The notes under the pieces: generated by a model
What the model was told of the DNA's origin: nothing
The model's input: only the letters and a program-made list of their open reading frames with translations
Databases searched by the model: none
Translations under genes and position numbers: made by a program
Shown here: piece by piece, positions 23,542 through 34,440 of the stretch
Layout of the letters: every line of letters begins with the position of its first letter
How positions within the stretch are numbered: position 1 is the stretch's first letter
Assembly: GCA_050084985.1 (NCBI GenBank)
Contig: JBITNC010000001.1
Span: 128,278,001-128,342,000, forward strand
DNA from: Nageia nagi
Lineage: Eukaryota; Pinophyta
Direction: 5' to 3'
DNA: 64,000 nt

Positions 23542-24703
23542 ATGCCAAGGCATGGGAGGAGTAATGTGCCATTAGATTCAGATATTTAGATGCCACTACC
23601 TCAGCATCAGAGAGTTGTTAAGAGTGATGTGTCATCTAATTTAGATGAGTTTCTTACACTAGTTACTAGGAGGCAAAGGAGTGATGTTTCATCTAATCAG
23701 GATAAGGTAAGCTAAATGTTATTACATATGATGTAGAAATGTAATATCATTTAAATTATCACTTTCATGATATTATTTACAATATTTAACTTTATTTTAT
23801 TGTTAACATTACAGGAACAAAATGTACAAAGGATCAATGAGTCATCCTCATCATCAGAAGATGATAATGCTCATGAGGTAAGTAATCAGGATAAAAATTT
23901 CAATTTATTTTTGTATTCTTATATGTTGAATTAAATAAAATCAGTATGTAAATCTAGTAGATGAAGCCAAAATAATGTGTAGGTCCATTAGATGAAGTTA
24001 GAGATATGTATATAAGAATAAGACTTCAAAAGAAACTTCATTAATTATCAATGGATGCATGTTATACTACACATGAGGAGCTAGTTGATCTACCAAAGGA
24101 GTATGTTCATGGTTTGGGTTTGATGCACATGCCATAAAAGCTATAAGATAAATATCAACATACATATGATCATGGGGCATATGATGCATGGCCAAATGAA
24201 ATGCCTTTTGAAAAGGCTTATGAGATATTTCATTATTATGGTTGATACATGATCAAACCATTTGAAAAGTGCTCTAGATATAATTTTTTTATACATAGTA
24301 CTATGTTTATTACTCTAGGTTCAGAGATAGAGACATTGATGCCATTTTATGGGCCAATTTACATAGCAATGAATTGGAAATAATTAATGTCATATATGTA
24401 CAATATGTCCACATATGGATTATATGCAAATGCTTTCAAGATTCCATGTACAATGAATTCAAAACTCTTATACATTGATGGTTGATCAAAATACAAAGAA
24501 ACATAGTTAGATACATAAAAATTATGTAGGTGAAGAATGGGAACCAAATTACGAATTTTACCAATGTACTAATGATAAAAAGACTTCATGGGTAGACAAT
24601 TAGTAGTTATATAGTTATTGTTCCTATAAAAACTCTTAATGTTGGTGATGACCTAATAGTTCACTACAATTGTGGGAAACCTCCTCCAAGACATAAGGCA
24701 TGA
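23542..24703 (+). pseudogene. SET-domain-like gene in the CACTA-like block
   Basis: Exon 1 (23542-23706, 55 codons, ATG MPRHGRSNVPLDSD, one internal stop) ends at GTAAGC. Exon 2 (23815-23877, 21 codons, after TTACAG) reads QNVQRINESSSSSEDDNAHE and ends at GTAAGT; both exons are phase 0. A third exon carries a SET-like C-terminal domain: GSEIETLMPFYGPIY (24319-24363), YGLYANAFKIPC, LLYIDG (24468-24485), NIVRYI (24501-24518), EPNYEF (24541-24558) and GDDLIVHYN (24643-24669). This order matches the SET layout (GxEI--YxG, Y--D/IDG, N--RFINHSC-PN, GEEL---Y). The NHSC core is degraded (KNYVGEEWEPN) by a frameshift. SET proteins methylate histone lysines; here the gene is dead. The link to the transposon is positional. 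Confidence 0.6.
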
Positions 24704-24794
24704 AGTTTGAAGTTAGGAGGTGATTAAAATGTAATAATTTGTCCAATACCAAAGCCCAAAAATAAAAATAAAAATAAATATATTATTGATGTGT

Positions 24795-24898
24795 ATTAAT
24801 GGATGTATCAATTTGTATGTATGGATATATCAAATTATATATATGGATGTATCACATTGTATGTATGGATCATGTGTATCAATGGATGTGTCAAATTA
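24795..24898. repeat. short tandem repeat, unit about 24 bp
   Basis: About four to five degenerate copies of an ATGGATGTATCAAATTGTAT-like unit between the SET-like and transposase coding segments. Confidence 0.65.
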
Positions 24899-25074
24899 CT
24901 TTGCACTTGTTACACATTTTTTTTATTGTGAATTAATGGTTTATATCAACTTAATTAATAGGTAATAATTAGTCATCATGAGCACTCAAGAATGATAATT
25001 GCTAAACCAATATTGCATCAAAAAGCATGGATCCATTAACAATATGTACAGTTTATGTCTAAACCAAATCCAAC

Positions 25075-25874
25075 AAATCTTATTCAATACCTATGTGGGA
25101 TTCAAGCACTGATGATGATGAATTAAGAGAGGATAATATTGGTCATGATGATGATGATGATGATAATGTTGATGAAAAAATGGAATTGATGGTTTATTTG
25201 ATCCTTCTATGTTCATGTTGTTGATAAGGATGAATGAGATGATGATTCAGAAAGGGATAGCATGTATAGTGCTTCCAAAACTAACTTATATGAAAGAACA
25301 TGTGGAACTTTATTATTGATGATCCTACTTCTAATGAACATAAAATCCAAACATAGATGGTCAGATACAAGTTTCACTTCTCTTTTGAGTATTTAATTTA
25401 ATTTTTTTATATTTTAACTTATATCAAATTAACTACATAAATTATTTTTTATTGGTATTATAGGTTACTAAAAGAAAAATTATTGTTAAGTGATAATATC
25501 ATCCTAGATTTATAAAAAAAGGCATGTGAGATTTTGAAGGATGTAAGGGTGGTGTAATTATTACCATGCATATATTAATGATTGCATATTGTATAGAGGA
25601 GAATAATATGATACAAATACTCCATGCCCAAAGTTTAAAACTCAAGATACCATGGAAAAGGATAAAAAACTCCAAATAAGGTTGTTCTTGTAATGCTAAT
25701 CCTTCCCAGGTTAGTGCAAATATTTCGATGTAAGTCACTTATAGAATTAATGGAATGACATGCAAGAAATATAAGTGAAGAAGGTGTGTTCCATATACCT
25801 ACATATATTAAAGCAATAAAACATACATACAAGAAGTAGCCTAAGAAATTTAAAGATGAACATAGGAGTGTTAG
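25075..25874 (+). pseudogene. CACTA TNP2 transposase, N-terminal part
   Basis: An acidic start (GHDDDDDDDNVDE) leads to ERTCGTLLLMILLLMNIKSK and HRWSDTSFTSLLS, the usual CACTA stretch before the core. After an AT-rich gap that looks like an intron (about 25395-25465), LLKEKLLLSDNI, then PRLVQIFRCKSLIELMEWHA and RNISEEGVFHIP, then PKKFKDEHRSV match TNP2 (PRLQRMF-CK-----M-WH---R--DG--RHPAD--AWK--D---P-F--EPRN-RL). Frame changes and stops occur. The gene is cut at 25874 by a solo LTR and resumes at 29826. Confidence 0.85.
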
Positions 25875-26630
25875 TGTCATGATCCACCTCAAGACACTGT
25901 TTGATCTCGAGTATCATTGAGAATTTTAATGGATTATGTTTGAATAATGCTATGGTAATGAAACGTTTGATAAGGGAATATGCATCATTTGTGACAATTT
26001 GATGTTGGCTTCAAGATGTTTTATCACAGGTTACCTCAAGATGGAGAAGTGATCCAAAGATCGTAAGAACCAAAGGTGAATTGTAGTGATACACCCTATG
26101 ACCATCATAAATCATGTAGTTTCATGTAGAATAATTTCTATGACTATCAATTTCTCAATGAAATTTTTCAAAAATATGTAGATTAATCTTACTCTGTAGT
26201 ACGAGGGAAGCATCATAGATAAATGTGTGTTTCCCTTGTTTTGTATTTTAGATATTTAAATTTCAAATGGAGGGAAAAAGGAATATACCTTATTTAAATT
26301 TGAAAATTTATAATAATAAATTTTATAAAGTAAAAGTTGATATGAGTGCCCATATTATTGCCACATAGGGCTAATAGTAAAAACACTTTTAGAAAAAGAC
26401 TAAGGTCTCCTTGTGGTGTTATAAGATATTTAATAGGTAGAAAAATAATGGAGTAATGACCCTATTTAGTTTTGTTTTCTTATGTTAGGTGTGGATAATA
26501 GTTGGCACTAATTTTTTAGTTAATAAAAAAGGCTCCAAGGTATTTAATACCATTTCAATCATCAAATTTAAGCAAACCTACCTAAAAATTTATTAAAGGT
26601 GTGAAGAGACATCCATTTAGACCTCTTTGG

Positions 26631-26640
26631 CTATAAATAA
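26631..26640 (+). promoter_or_regulatory. TATA box of the solo LTR
   Basis: CTATAAATAA in CTCTTTGGCTATAAATAAAG, about 757 bases into the LTR. The matching region of the second copy (about 36870-36895) has lost this piece. Confidence 0.5.
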
Positions 26641-26819
26641 AGGGGTGGACCCTTAAGAAAAACACCTACCTATCTATATTTTATTATTTTATTTTTTTTA
26701 TTCTCAAGTTTGGTGTAGAGTTACATTAAGAAAAGAAGTCTCTCTTCTCTCTTCAACTCAAGGTGCATTCTTTTATGATTTTTTTTGCCTAAGTAAGGTA
26801 GTCATATTTTGAGATATTT

Positions 26820-27756
26820 AATATGATGTTTAGCATAATGTTTGATAAAGCTTCATAGAATTAATTATTATTAGAAGTATTGAACCATTTGAAGAGACAT
26901 AGTGGTTATTTTAATTAATGGTTGTTACCATAACTTTTTTTTTTTTTAAAGTAAAGAAGTGGAATTTTTTTTTGTTATTTTCTCTTTATTTAAATGGAGT
27001 GGAAAATTTCATGTACAAATTGTATTACATATTTTATGATATTTTAAAAAGATTAGTCAAATATTTCTTTTTATGCCTTTAGCTAGAGTTTAATGAATTT
27101 ATTTTGATATGAATTTTATTAAATTTTTAATATGATATTTATCATAATGTTTGATAAAATTTCATAGAAATAATTGTTGTTAGAAGTGTTGTACCATTTG
27201 AAGAGACATAGTGGTTATATTATTTAAAGGTTGGTAGCATGTCTTTTTCTTTAAAAAGTAAAGGAGTGGAATTTTCTTTTGTTATATCCCCTTTATTTAG
27301 ATGTAGTGGTGGAAAATTTTACGTACAAATTGTATTATGTATTTTATGATATTTTAAGGAGATTAGTCAAATATTTATCCTTATACCTTTAGCTAAAGTT
27401 TAAAGAATTTATTTTGACATGAATTTTATTAAATTCCTAATATGATGTTTATCATAATATTTCATAAAGTTTCATAGAATTAATTATTATTATAAGTGTT
27501 GTACCATTTGAAAAGACATAGTGGTTATTTTATTTAAAAATTGGTACCATATCTTTTTCTTAAAAAAGTAAAGGAGTGGGATTTTCTTTTGTTATTCTTC
27601 CTTTATTTAGATGTAGGGGTGGAAAATTTCACCTACAAATTGTATTATGATAATTTAAAAAGACTAGTTAAATATTTCTCCTTATGCCTTTAGCTAGAGT
27701 TTAATGAATTTATTTTGATACAAATTTTATTAAAATCTTAATATGATGTTTATCAT
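26820..27756 (+). repeat. three tandem copies of a 310-bp unit in the solo LTR
   Basis: Units start at 26820, 27129, 27439 and (partial) 27740 with AATATGATGTTTA-CATAAT. Each contains ACCATTTGAAGAGACATAGT, a GTGGAATTTTCTTTTGTTAT block, ACAAATTGTATTA and CCTTTAGCTAGAGTTTAATG. Spacing is 309, 310 and 301. The copy at 36130-41180 has only one equivalent. Confidence 0.9.
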
Positions 27757-29825
27757 CTTATTAAAGAAATATTATCAAATTCATATGAAAGTAGGAAAAG
27801 ATGAATTAATAAAAATATGTTTGCTTGTTATTATCTAAGTTTGTCAATTAAACTAATTAGTATCTGGTGATAAGTTATGTTTAATATTTTTAATAAGTAA
27901 TTCAAAAACTCTTTAAAATTTTGTATTAAAAAAACTATGGTTTTGAGATTATGATATTGGTATAATGTTTAGTAAAATAATTCAAATAGTACCAATTACG
28001 TATATTAATTATTAAAGTATCCAAAATCTTATTATGAATAATTTAATTATTTAAGATGGATTTATTATAGGGTAAATAAATAATAGATTAATGTACATTA
28101 ACTAAGGAAAAGAGATAATTTCTTTTGAGGTTTATAGATAAATTCATTTGCATAGTGGTCAAATTTTAAAAGGGTTGTTCTGATCCTCCTCCCTTCTAGT
28201 ACCCAATCCACCTACCAAGCTCTAAGGGGATGTTTGATGCTTGTTGCATGAAGATCGATGGAGATGTTCAATGGTTGATACAATAGTAAAAACTATATGA
28301 TATGAATAAATTTGAATTACAAACTCATTGGATATAAAATAGTATGATTTGTTAAAAAAATCCCATTAGTGATTAAATAGGTTGTATTATTTTTGTATTG
28401 CCTTTGTATAATGCATAATTTCTACTTGTAATAAATTATGGAAGCTTCAAAGTTTATGGAAGTAAATGTTATTCATACATTTCATAGATGGATTATATTA
28501 GGTATTAATTAATGAATCTTGTAGATTACTTTTATTTACATGGTTTTAAAAAAAATATTAGTATTGTGATTTAATGAGCTTTCTTAATTATGGTTATCAA
28601 ATACTACAATTAGTATTGATTATATGGATTATTAGGAGTACGAATTATTATTTATTTTATGAAAATAATTAATGAGTATTACAAATTGATGAAGTAAATG
28701 ATTTTAGCAAAAACTTATAAAAAAATAGATTGATTACAAAATAATTCTAATTTAGAATTAAGATTCTAAGAGATAATTTAGGAGCATTTAGGATATTTTA
28801 TGGATTCTTGGATCAAATTGGGTACAAATGGAATCCATAGGATTAAATAGGGTCATTTGGGATCCTTTAGGATGAATGCAAGAAAATAGTGAAGAACCTT
28901 CACCAAGTAAACCTACCCTATTAAACAAAAAATAAAAAGAATATTTCTTATGTGAGGACCATGTAGCATCGCATTACTTTTATAGCAATAGTGGCTAAAC
29001 CTTACCTCATGATTTGCTACTTTTCGTATGCACTAGGAATTTTAAAAAGTAGACCCATATACATGATATAATGCATATGAATAAATACAATTAAGGGACT
29101 TCCTAAGCAAGCCTATAACTAAAACTTCCTATGTACAACTTGTGGGCAATTGATGAATGGAGTTAAAATCTAGTTCTTGTTTGAGTATGGTGTCTTGCAC
29201 CCTCTTCACTATTTGGAAATATTATTTTATGGTTAGTAGGCCATGGGTGGTTGTTTTTATCAACACATTTAATAATAAATTAGACTAAACAACCATCAAA
29301 GATATTGTTTAATATCCATGGCTCTCTAAGTTATGGGAACGAAGATGCTGGACCACATGATGAGCCTAGTTGATAGTTATGGGAAGGCTAGTGACTCATA
29401 TCATCCAAAAGGTGAGTCAAGTGGGGATAGCAATCAAAAAAATTACTATTACTGAGTGAAGGCAACTAGTAGTCATACCACTTGTAGTTAGTAGATAGAG
29501 GTATGATGATTGTTCCATAGGTGATGCTACCCTCTCATATGGAATTTTCCTAGGAAAAACTATTTGCTCCTATGAGGTAGAGAGTTATCATCAAGTGATG
29601 AAACTTAATGGAAGTGTGATCTCTTAGGTGGTATGGGCCTCGAGTAGAAAACCACTACTCTATGAACAAAAAGCCTATTACACAAGGGACACGGAATAAT
29701 AACATTATTCAGCTCATATGGGATCGCTTGGTTCATTCCTAGATCATTCAAGTGTTACATTTATAAAAAAAATTAAGGTTTGAAATTTAGGGATTTTATT
29801 TATGGAAATAAGTTGATGCGTTACA

Positions 29826-32650
29826 ATCAGATTGGATTTAGCAATGGATGATATAAATCCATATTCAAATAAAATACCCACTTATTCATGTTGGTCTCTT
29901 ATTATAATCAATTATAACATACTTCTATGGATGTTTATAAGAAAAGATTATTTGATGTGGGTTGTTATAGTCCCTAGAAGAAATGAGTTAAACACATAGA
30001 TGTATACCTTAAACCAATAAATGATGAGTTGCAGATCTTATGAAAATGAATTAAAATGTATAATATAAATAGACCTATCAATCAAAGGTTATTCAAATGT
30101 TATGGCATACTATGTTGCACTATATATGATTATCCAAGAATTTCTATTTGTGCAGGTATGCTTATATATAGTAGTTTTTACATGTGAATATTTGATTTTT
30201 TATAGCCACATGAATTATATGCATTATCTAATAAAACTTATCATAGCTATTCTTACAAAAGGTTATCATACTTTTCCATAGTTTATGGAAAATATGCCAT
30301 CACTATGGAAAATATTCCATCAAGACATTAAAGTTAGATCATGAGATGGAATATATTGGCCATAGGAAATATTTTCCAATGGATCATACTTTTCAAAAAA
30401 AAAAGCCAATGGTCAATTAGATAAAACCCCTATTCCTATTTATGAAAATCCTATGAATTAGTTTATAAAGTACCACCAATGCATGGAAATTTTAGGAAAA
30501 TATCTCATGATGAAGGTACTACTTCAAGATCAAAGAATGAGATTATTCTTGGACAAAATGATTTAGTAGCAAGTGAAATATTATACAGTATAATATATTT
30601 GTAATATATTTATTATTTTGAAAATATGTAGGTTTATAAAGTTTCAAATTCATAAGTTTATCAATTAAATGATGAATTGGTTACATATTTTCAAGAATGA
30701 ATAGCTTATCAATATTTTATACATTGAAATATTGGAAGGAGTTGTTATTGGCACATTTAATGGATCATATGCATATTGTAAAGAATGTTGCATCTTTTTT
30801 TTTATTAGCATACAATAATAAAATAATTAGATACTGATGCCATGAGAAATGACTTACATTATATTCAAAAAAACATATCTTTATGGATACCTTATTATCA
30901 AGATGGAATAAAATAAGCACCTACAGCTAGATGGCTTATGAAAATAGATAAAGCAGAAAAGTTACATAAACTTATTTAAAACATTAGAACACCAACAAGT
31001 TTATGGATCATATTTAAGAAATTATTTAGTGTTAATGGTAAAATCACAAGATTCAAGGTTCATGATTATCACAACTTCATGAAGGTATTGATATCATATT
31101 ATTTTTTACACATTTTCTATCAAAATAAAATTATTTATATCATTTACGTAAATACTTTTTATAGTATATTTCTAAGGTATGTCATGTTGATCTTAGACAT
31201 ACAATTGATCAACTATCATTAGTTTTAAGGTATGTCATGTTATAGTATGGCTTTATGAAAAATAATATAGCATGCATTTATTCTTATTTTCTAATATTTT
31301 ATTAATATTTTGATGATATTATATTTTTATGAACGAGTGGTTATCTTCAAAGGAAATACATGTGTTTGCAATAGATCAATGGTGTAGAGAAATTGTTGAA
31401 ATTATTTGCAAATTAGAAAATGAATTTCCACATTCTTTTATGGACATACAAGTGTACCTATTGATCCACTTAGTAGATGATATTGACATGGTAGGTGTTA
31501 TGAGTGCTAGAAATATATTTTTGTGAATAGATTTTTAAAATTGTTGAAGGGATTTATTAGACAACATTCATGACCAGAAGGATCTATGGGGAAGGGATAC
31601 GTTGTACATGAATCTTTTTTTATGCAATGAGTATCTTTCCCATATAGATGCTTCTATCCCAAAGATGTGGAATGCAAACAAATATAGTGAGAAATTATAA
31701 AGGGAGTTCATAGAATAGGTGGAACACTGTATTCTTTTAAAGGTATTAACTATATATTATATATGTACATGCATTTTGGATTTACAAATTGTATCAATAC
31801 TTAATTAATAGCTAATAAGTATGTATTATGGCATTATGAATTTACATATTATGACCTTCAAGAATATATAAATTGATTTATCATGATGCATTATGCATGT
31901 TGCAAAAATTGGATTGAGTTATATCAAACTAAATAAGGGAAATTGAATAATAATTTGCCTTATTTTAGAGATAGAATCAAAGGGGTATATCTTTCTACCT
32001 AAAAATCTAAGAGAGGAAAATTGGCCACAAGAATGTCCAAGGTCTTGGATGAAGAATGAAATTGAAATGAAACAAGTTGCATGAGGAAAAACTTGATGAA
32101 TATGATCAAAATGCATTAAATATTGCTATTGGATGCAAGTTTGAGGTAATTATTTTTATTAATATTTTTATAACTTTAATTTTTGTGTAAATATATGTAG
32201 GCACTTTCTTTCCCTATAATGTGGGCATATGGTCAACACTTTAGAATAGAAAAGAATGATGAGAGAATAACGACATTTAAATTTGGAGTGATGGTTGATT
32301 TTGGTCAAGGAATTCATGCAAATTCAAGGGAAAATTAAAATATGTTAAAAAACTTCAAGAAATTATATAATTGGATTATAGATAATTCTAGAGTGTGATA
32401 TTTAAATGTAAGTGATTTGATACATTCGATAGAAGAACAATCTTGCATGATAGACCTAGTGATTAATTTGTAATTGAATCCACACACATTTTACCTAATA
32501 AGAGAGAGCCTTATATTTTACCACAACATTACAGTCAAATATATTTAATCCTAGATATTGTAGATGATAACAAGGGGTTTCTAATTGAATGTAATCCTAA
32601 AGGAAAAGATATTGTATGTCTTGATGAAGAATATCATTTACAATGATAAT
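29826..32650 (+). pseudogene. CACTA TNP2 transposase, C-terminal part
   Basis: The frame restarts with RLDLAMDDINPYSN, matching the TNP2 motif RLGLATDG-NPF. It continues with PTYSCWSLIIINYN, the AMLLWTIxDFPA-like region near 30100-30160, MEYIGHRKYFPMDHTFQKKK (near 30350; the usual form is GHRRFLP-DHP-R), a NIRTPTSLWIIFKKLFS block near 30980, the DUF4218 region at 31329-31650, and a C-terminal part near 32230-32640 (VMVDFGQGIHANSREN, EPYILPQHYSQIYLILDIVD). TNP2 cuts and pastes CACTA elements by binding their ends. There are many stops; introns probably account for some gaps near 31090-31320 and 31745-31870. Confidence 0.85.
31329..31526 (+). pseudogene. DUF4218-like segment of TNP2
   Basis: The open stretch reads REIVEIICKLENEFPHSFMD then IQVYLLIHLVDDIDMVG, a close match to the CACTA pattern (I--LC-LE-IFPPSFFDIM-HL--HL--E---GGP). 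The next bases continue as KGFIRQHS and PEGSMGKGYVVHE after frameshifts, matching LK--VRN-ARPEGSIAEGY. The ATG here is not a real start. Confidence 0.85.
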
Positions 32651-33374
32651 ATTGTAATTGATATGTTTCTCATATGTATATTGAACTTTTCATATGTATA
32701 TCTTGCTCATTACTTATTGTATAATCTATGAAAACTTTTACTTCTTCATTGATGGGATAATATATGTGAATAATCATGATTTAATATATATATAGGCTTG
32801 TAAGTTTAAATATTTGATAATGGTTTGATATGGTATGCAAGTTGTTATTGCAATTACATGCAAAATAACCCCACATCTAATTATTTTTCCATAACTACAT
32901 GATATCATAGAAAATATTTTTAGTTTCATTAATAATCCTATTTTATTCATAGCTTGCAATCATTTCATTCCATGGTGTTATATTGTATCTAATTATATGA
33001 TTTACAAGAACCAAGTAAATCATATCCAAACACCTAAATTAGGTTTTATGGGCATTTTGGAAATAAAGTTCAAAGCTTCATCAAGATAGCCTACATCATA
33101 ACCAAGAAGTTCAATAATGTATATATAATGATTCATCCCAAGAAATAATATTTTAAGAGTCAATCATACAACTAGGGTTGGTTCCCAAGTCATACAAATG
33201 TTATGTTGTAATTAGGGTTACTTTCCAAGCTATGTAACTACATCAAATGAAAGAGTTTAAGGGAATCTTATTATATTCATCTATGTAGTTCATAAAAACA
33301 TATTTGCATCATGCATCTTGTCACCTTATTCTCATACCTTAATGTGTATTTTTCATATTTGGCATCCTCTTCCA
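32651..33374 (+). other. 3' flank of the transposase gene
   Basis: AT-rich, no coding signal. It should be the right subterminal region if the block is one CACTA element, but the GCATCC repeats of the left end are not clearly repeated here. Confidence 0.4.
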
Positions 33375-33421
33375 TCACATTTCAAAAAGATGAATGTCCA
33401 AGGTAGTCAAATTTCATAGTA
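33375..33421. repeat. candidate right terminus of the CACTA-type block
   Basis: ATGTCCAAGGTAGTCAAATT then TCATAGTA loosely matches the reverse complement of the left end. It ends exactly where the Tat integrase reading begins. The match is weak and the 3-bp flanks (TAA left, AAA right) agree at only two positions. Confidence 0.3.
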
Positions 33422-34440
33422 AAAATAACTTCAATTTTTTTTCCTTGTTTAATTTTTTTTGATGTAAAATGTTAGAAGAATGCTAATTTCAATCCTCCTC
33501 TTCTCATGGTTTGCATTCCATTATATATCTTTGCCTTTTTCTATTTGGTAACTTAATATTTTTGGTAAAATTAACCCTATTTCATGTGGTGGCCATAAGT
33601 TTATCATTATAGCTACAAAATACTTCATGAAATGAGTGGAGGCTATGCCCATTAAGTCTTCAAAAGGAGGTAAGATCATTGAATCTATTGTTGAATTTAT
33701 CATTTCTAGATATTATGTGCCTTTAAATTATTCATGGATAATGGTCCTAGCTTTAAAGGAAATGAAGTTAAAGAAGTTTGTGCCAAATATCATATTAAAA
33801 GAAAATTATCTACCCCATATTATCCCTAAGTAATGGTCAAGATAAATCTCCCAACAAGGTCATTAAGAGTATCTTATCTAAAACTATCACAAAGCATGGT
33901 AAAGATTGGCATGAACAACTCCCTTATGCTTTATGGGATTATACAATAAGTATAAATACTTTCATAAGGGAAACTCCTTTCTCCTTAATGTATGGTGATG
34001 AAGTTATCATTACCCTTGAATAAAATATCCCATCACTTCATGTGTCACTAGATGGTCTCATTCTCGATGAGGATAGAAGAAAAGCTAAATTAGCCCAACC
34101 AGAGGTCCTAGATGAAAAATGGGGTAATGCTTTAGAACACCTTCGTGTCTATCATTCTAGAATCCAATAAATGCCTATAGCAAAAATATCAAGCCTAAAG
34201 AGTTCAAAGTTGATGATCTAGTTTTAAAAGAAAACCTTACCAACACTAAAGATTTGGAGAATGAAAAGAAAGGTAATTTCAAACCTAACTGGATAATTGG
34301 TTACATTTTCATTGCAAATTCTAGAAAAGGTGCATATAAATTATTTACAATTCAAGTTAAAGAAGAATGTAATTAATAAACATAATGCACTTGAAAAAGT
34401 TTTATATATAATCTTTTTCATAAAAATGTGTAGTTCTTCA
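33422..34440 (+). pseudogene. Tat-clade integrase, downstream part
   Basis: Reads FFPCLIFFDVKC (for YYWPTLF-DV, zinc-binding end), NPP, then LHSIIYLCLFLF (for LHSMTSPWPFSMWG), GKINPISCGGHKFIIIATKY, FMKWVEAMPIKSSKGGKIIE, DNGPSFKGNEVKEV, SNGQDKSPNKVIKS, KHGKDWHEQLPYALWDYT, and the C-terminal NALEHLRVYHSRI and KVDDLVLKENL. The catalytic Glu of the GQAE motif is replaced (GQDK), and frameshifts are frequent. It directly continues the zinc-binding start at 2230-2320, with only some 15-20 residues missing between the two parts. Confidence 0.85.

Larger units (their letters stand above)
25875..29825 (+). repeat. 3.95-kb solo LTR inside the transposase gene
   Basis: Begins TGTCATGATC (the related copy at 36130 begins TGTAACAACC) and ends GCGTTACA, giving the inverted ends TGTAAC/GTTACA common in Ty3 LTRs. 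It is flanked by GTTAG (25870-25874) and ATCAG (29826-29830), a 5-bp duplication with two transitions. Excising it and one flank restores the TNP2 frame (V-R-L-D-L-A). It aligns with 36130-41180 in order along most of its length. No coding sequence of its own was seen. A TATA box at 26631 sets the orientation. Confidence 0.85.
2324..33421. mobile_element. composite CACTA-type insertion splitting the Tat pol
   Basis: Everything between the two parts of the Tat integrase. Removing the two clear nested insertions (13,114 bp plus TSD and 3,951 bp plus TSD) leaves about 14.0 kb, a normal size for a CACTA element. The left edge reads TACTAAAAAATGCC, compatible with a decayed CACTA end. The right edge ends in CATAGTA, a weak match to the inverted complement. 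It contains TNP2 transposase, a SET-like gene and a spliced minus-strand gene. Alternative: two adjacent elements, because GCATCC repeats like those at the left edge also occur at 20925-21000. The one-element reading is inference. Confidence 0.5.

Noticed and set aside
25499-25892. Two overlapping minus-strand open frames (79 and 85 aa)
   Set aside because: They are antisense to readable TNP2 transposase and have no domain of their own.
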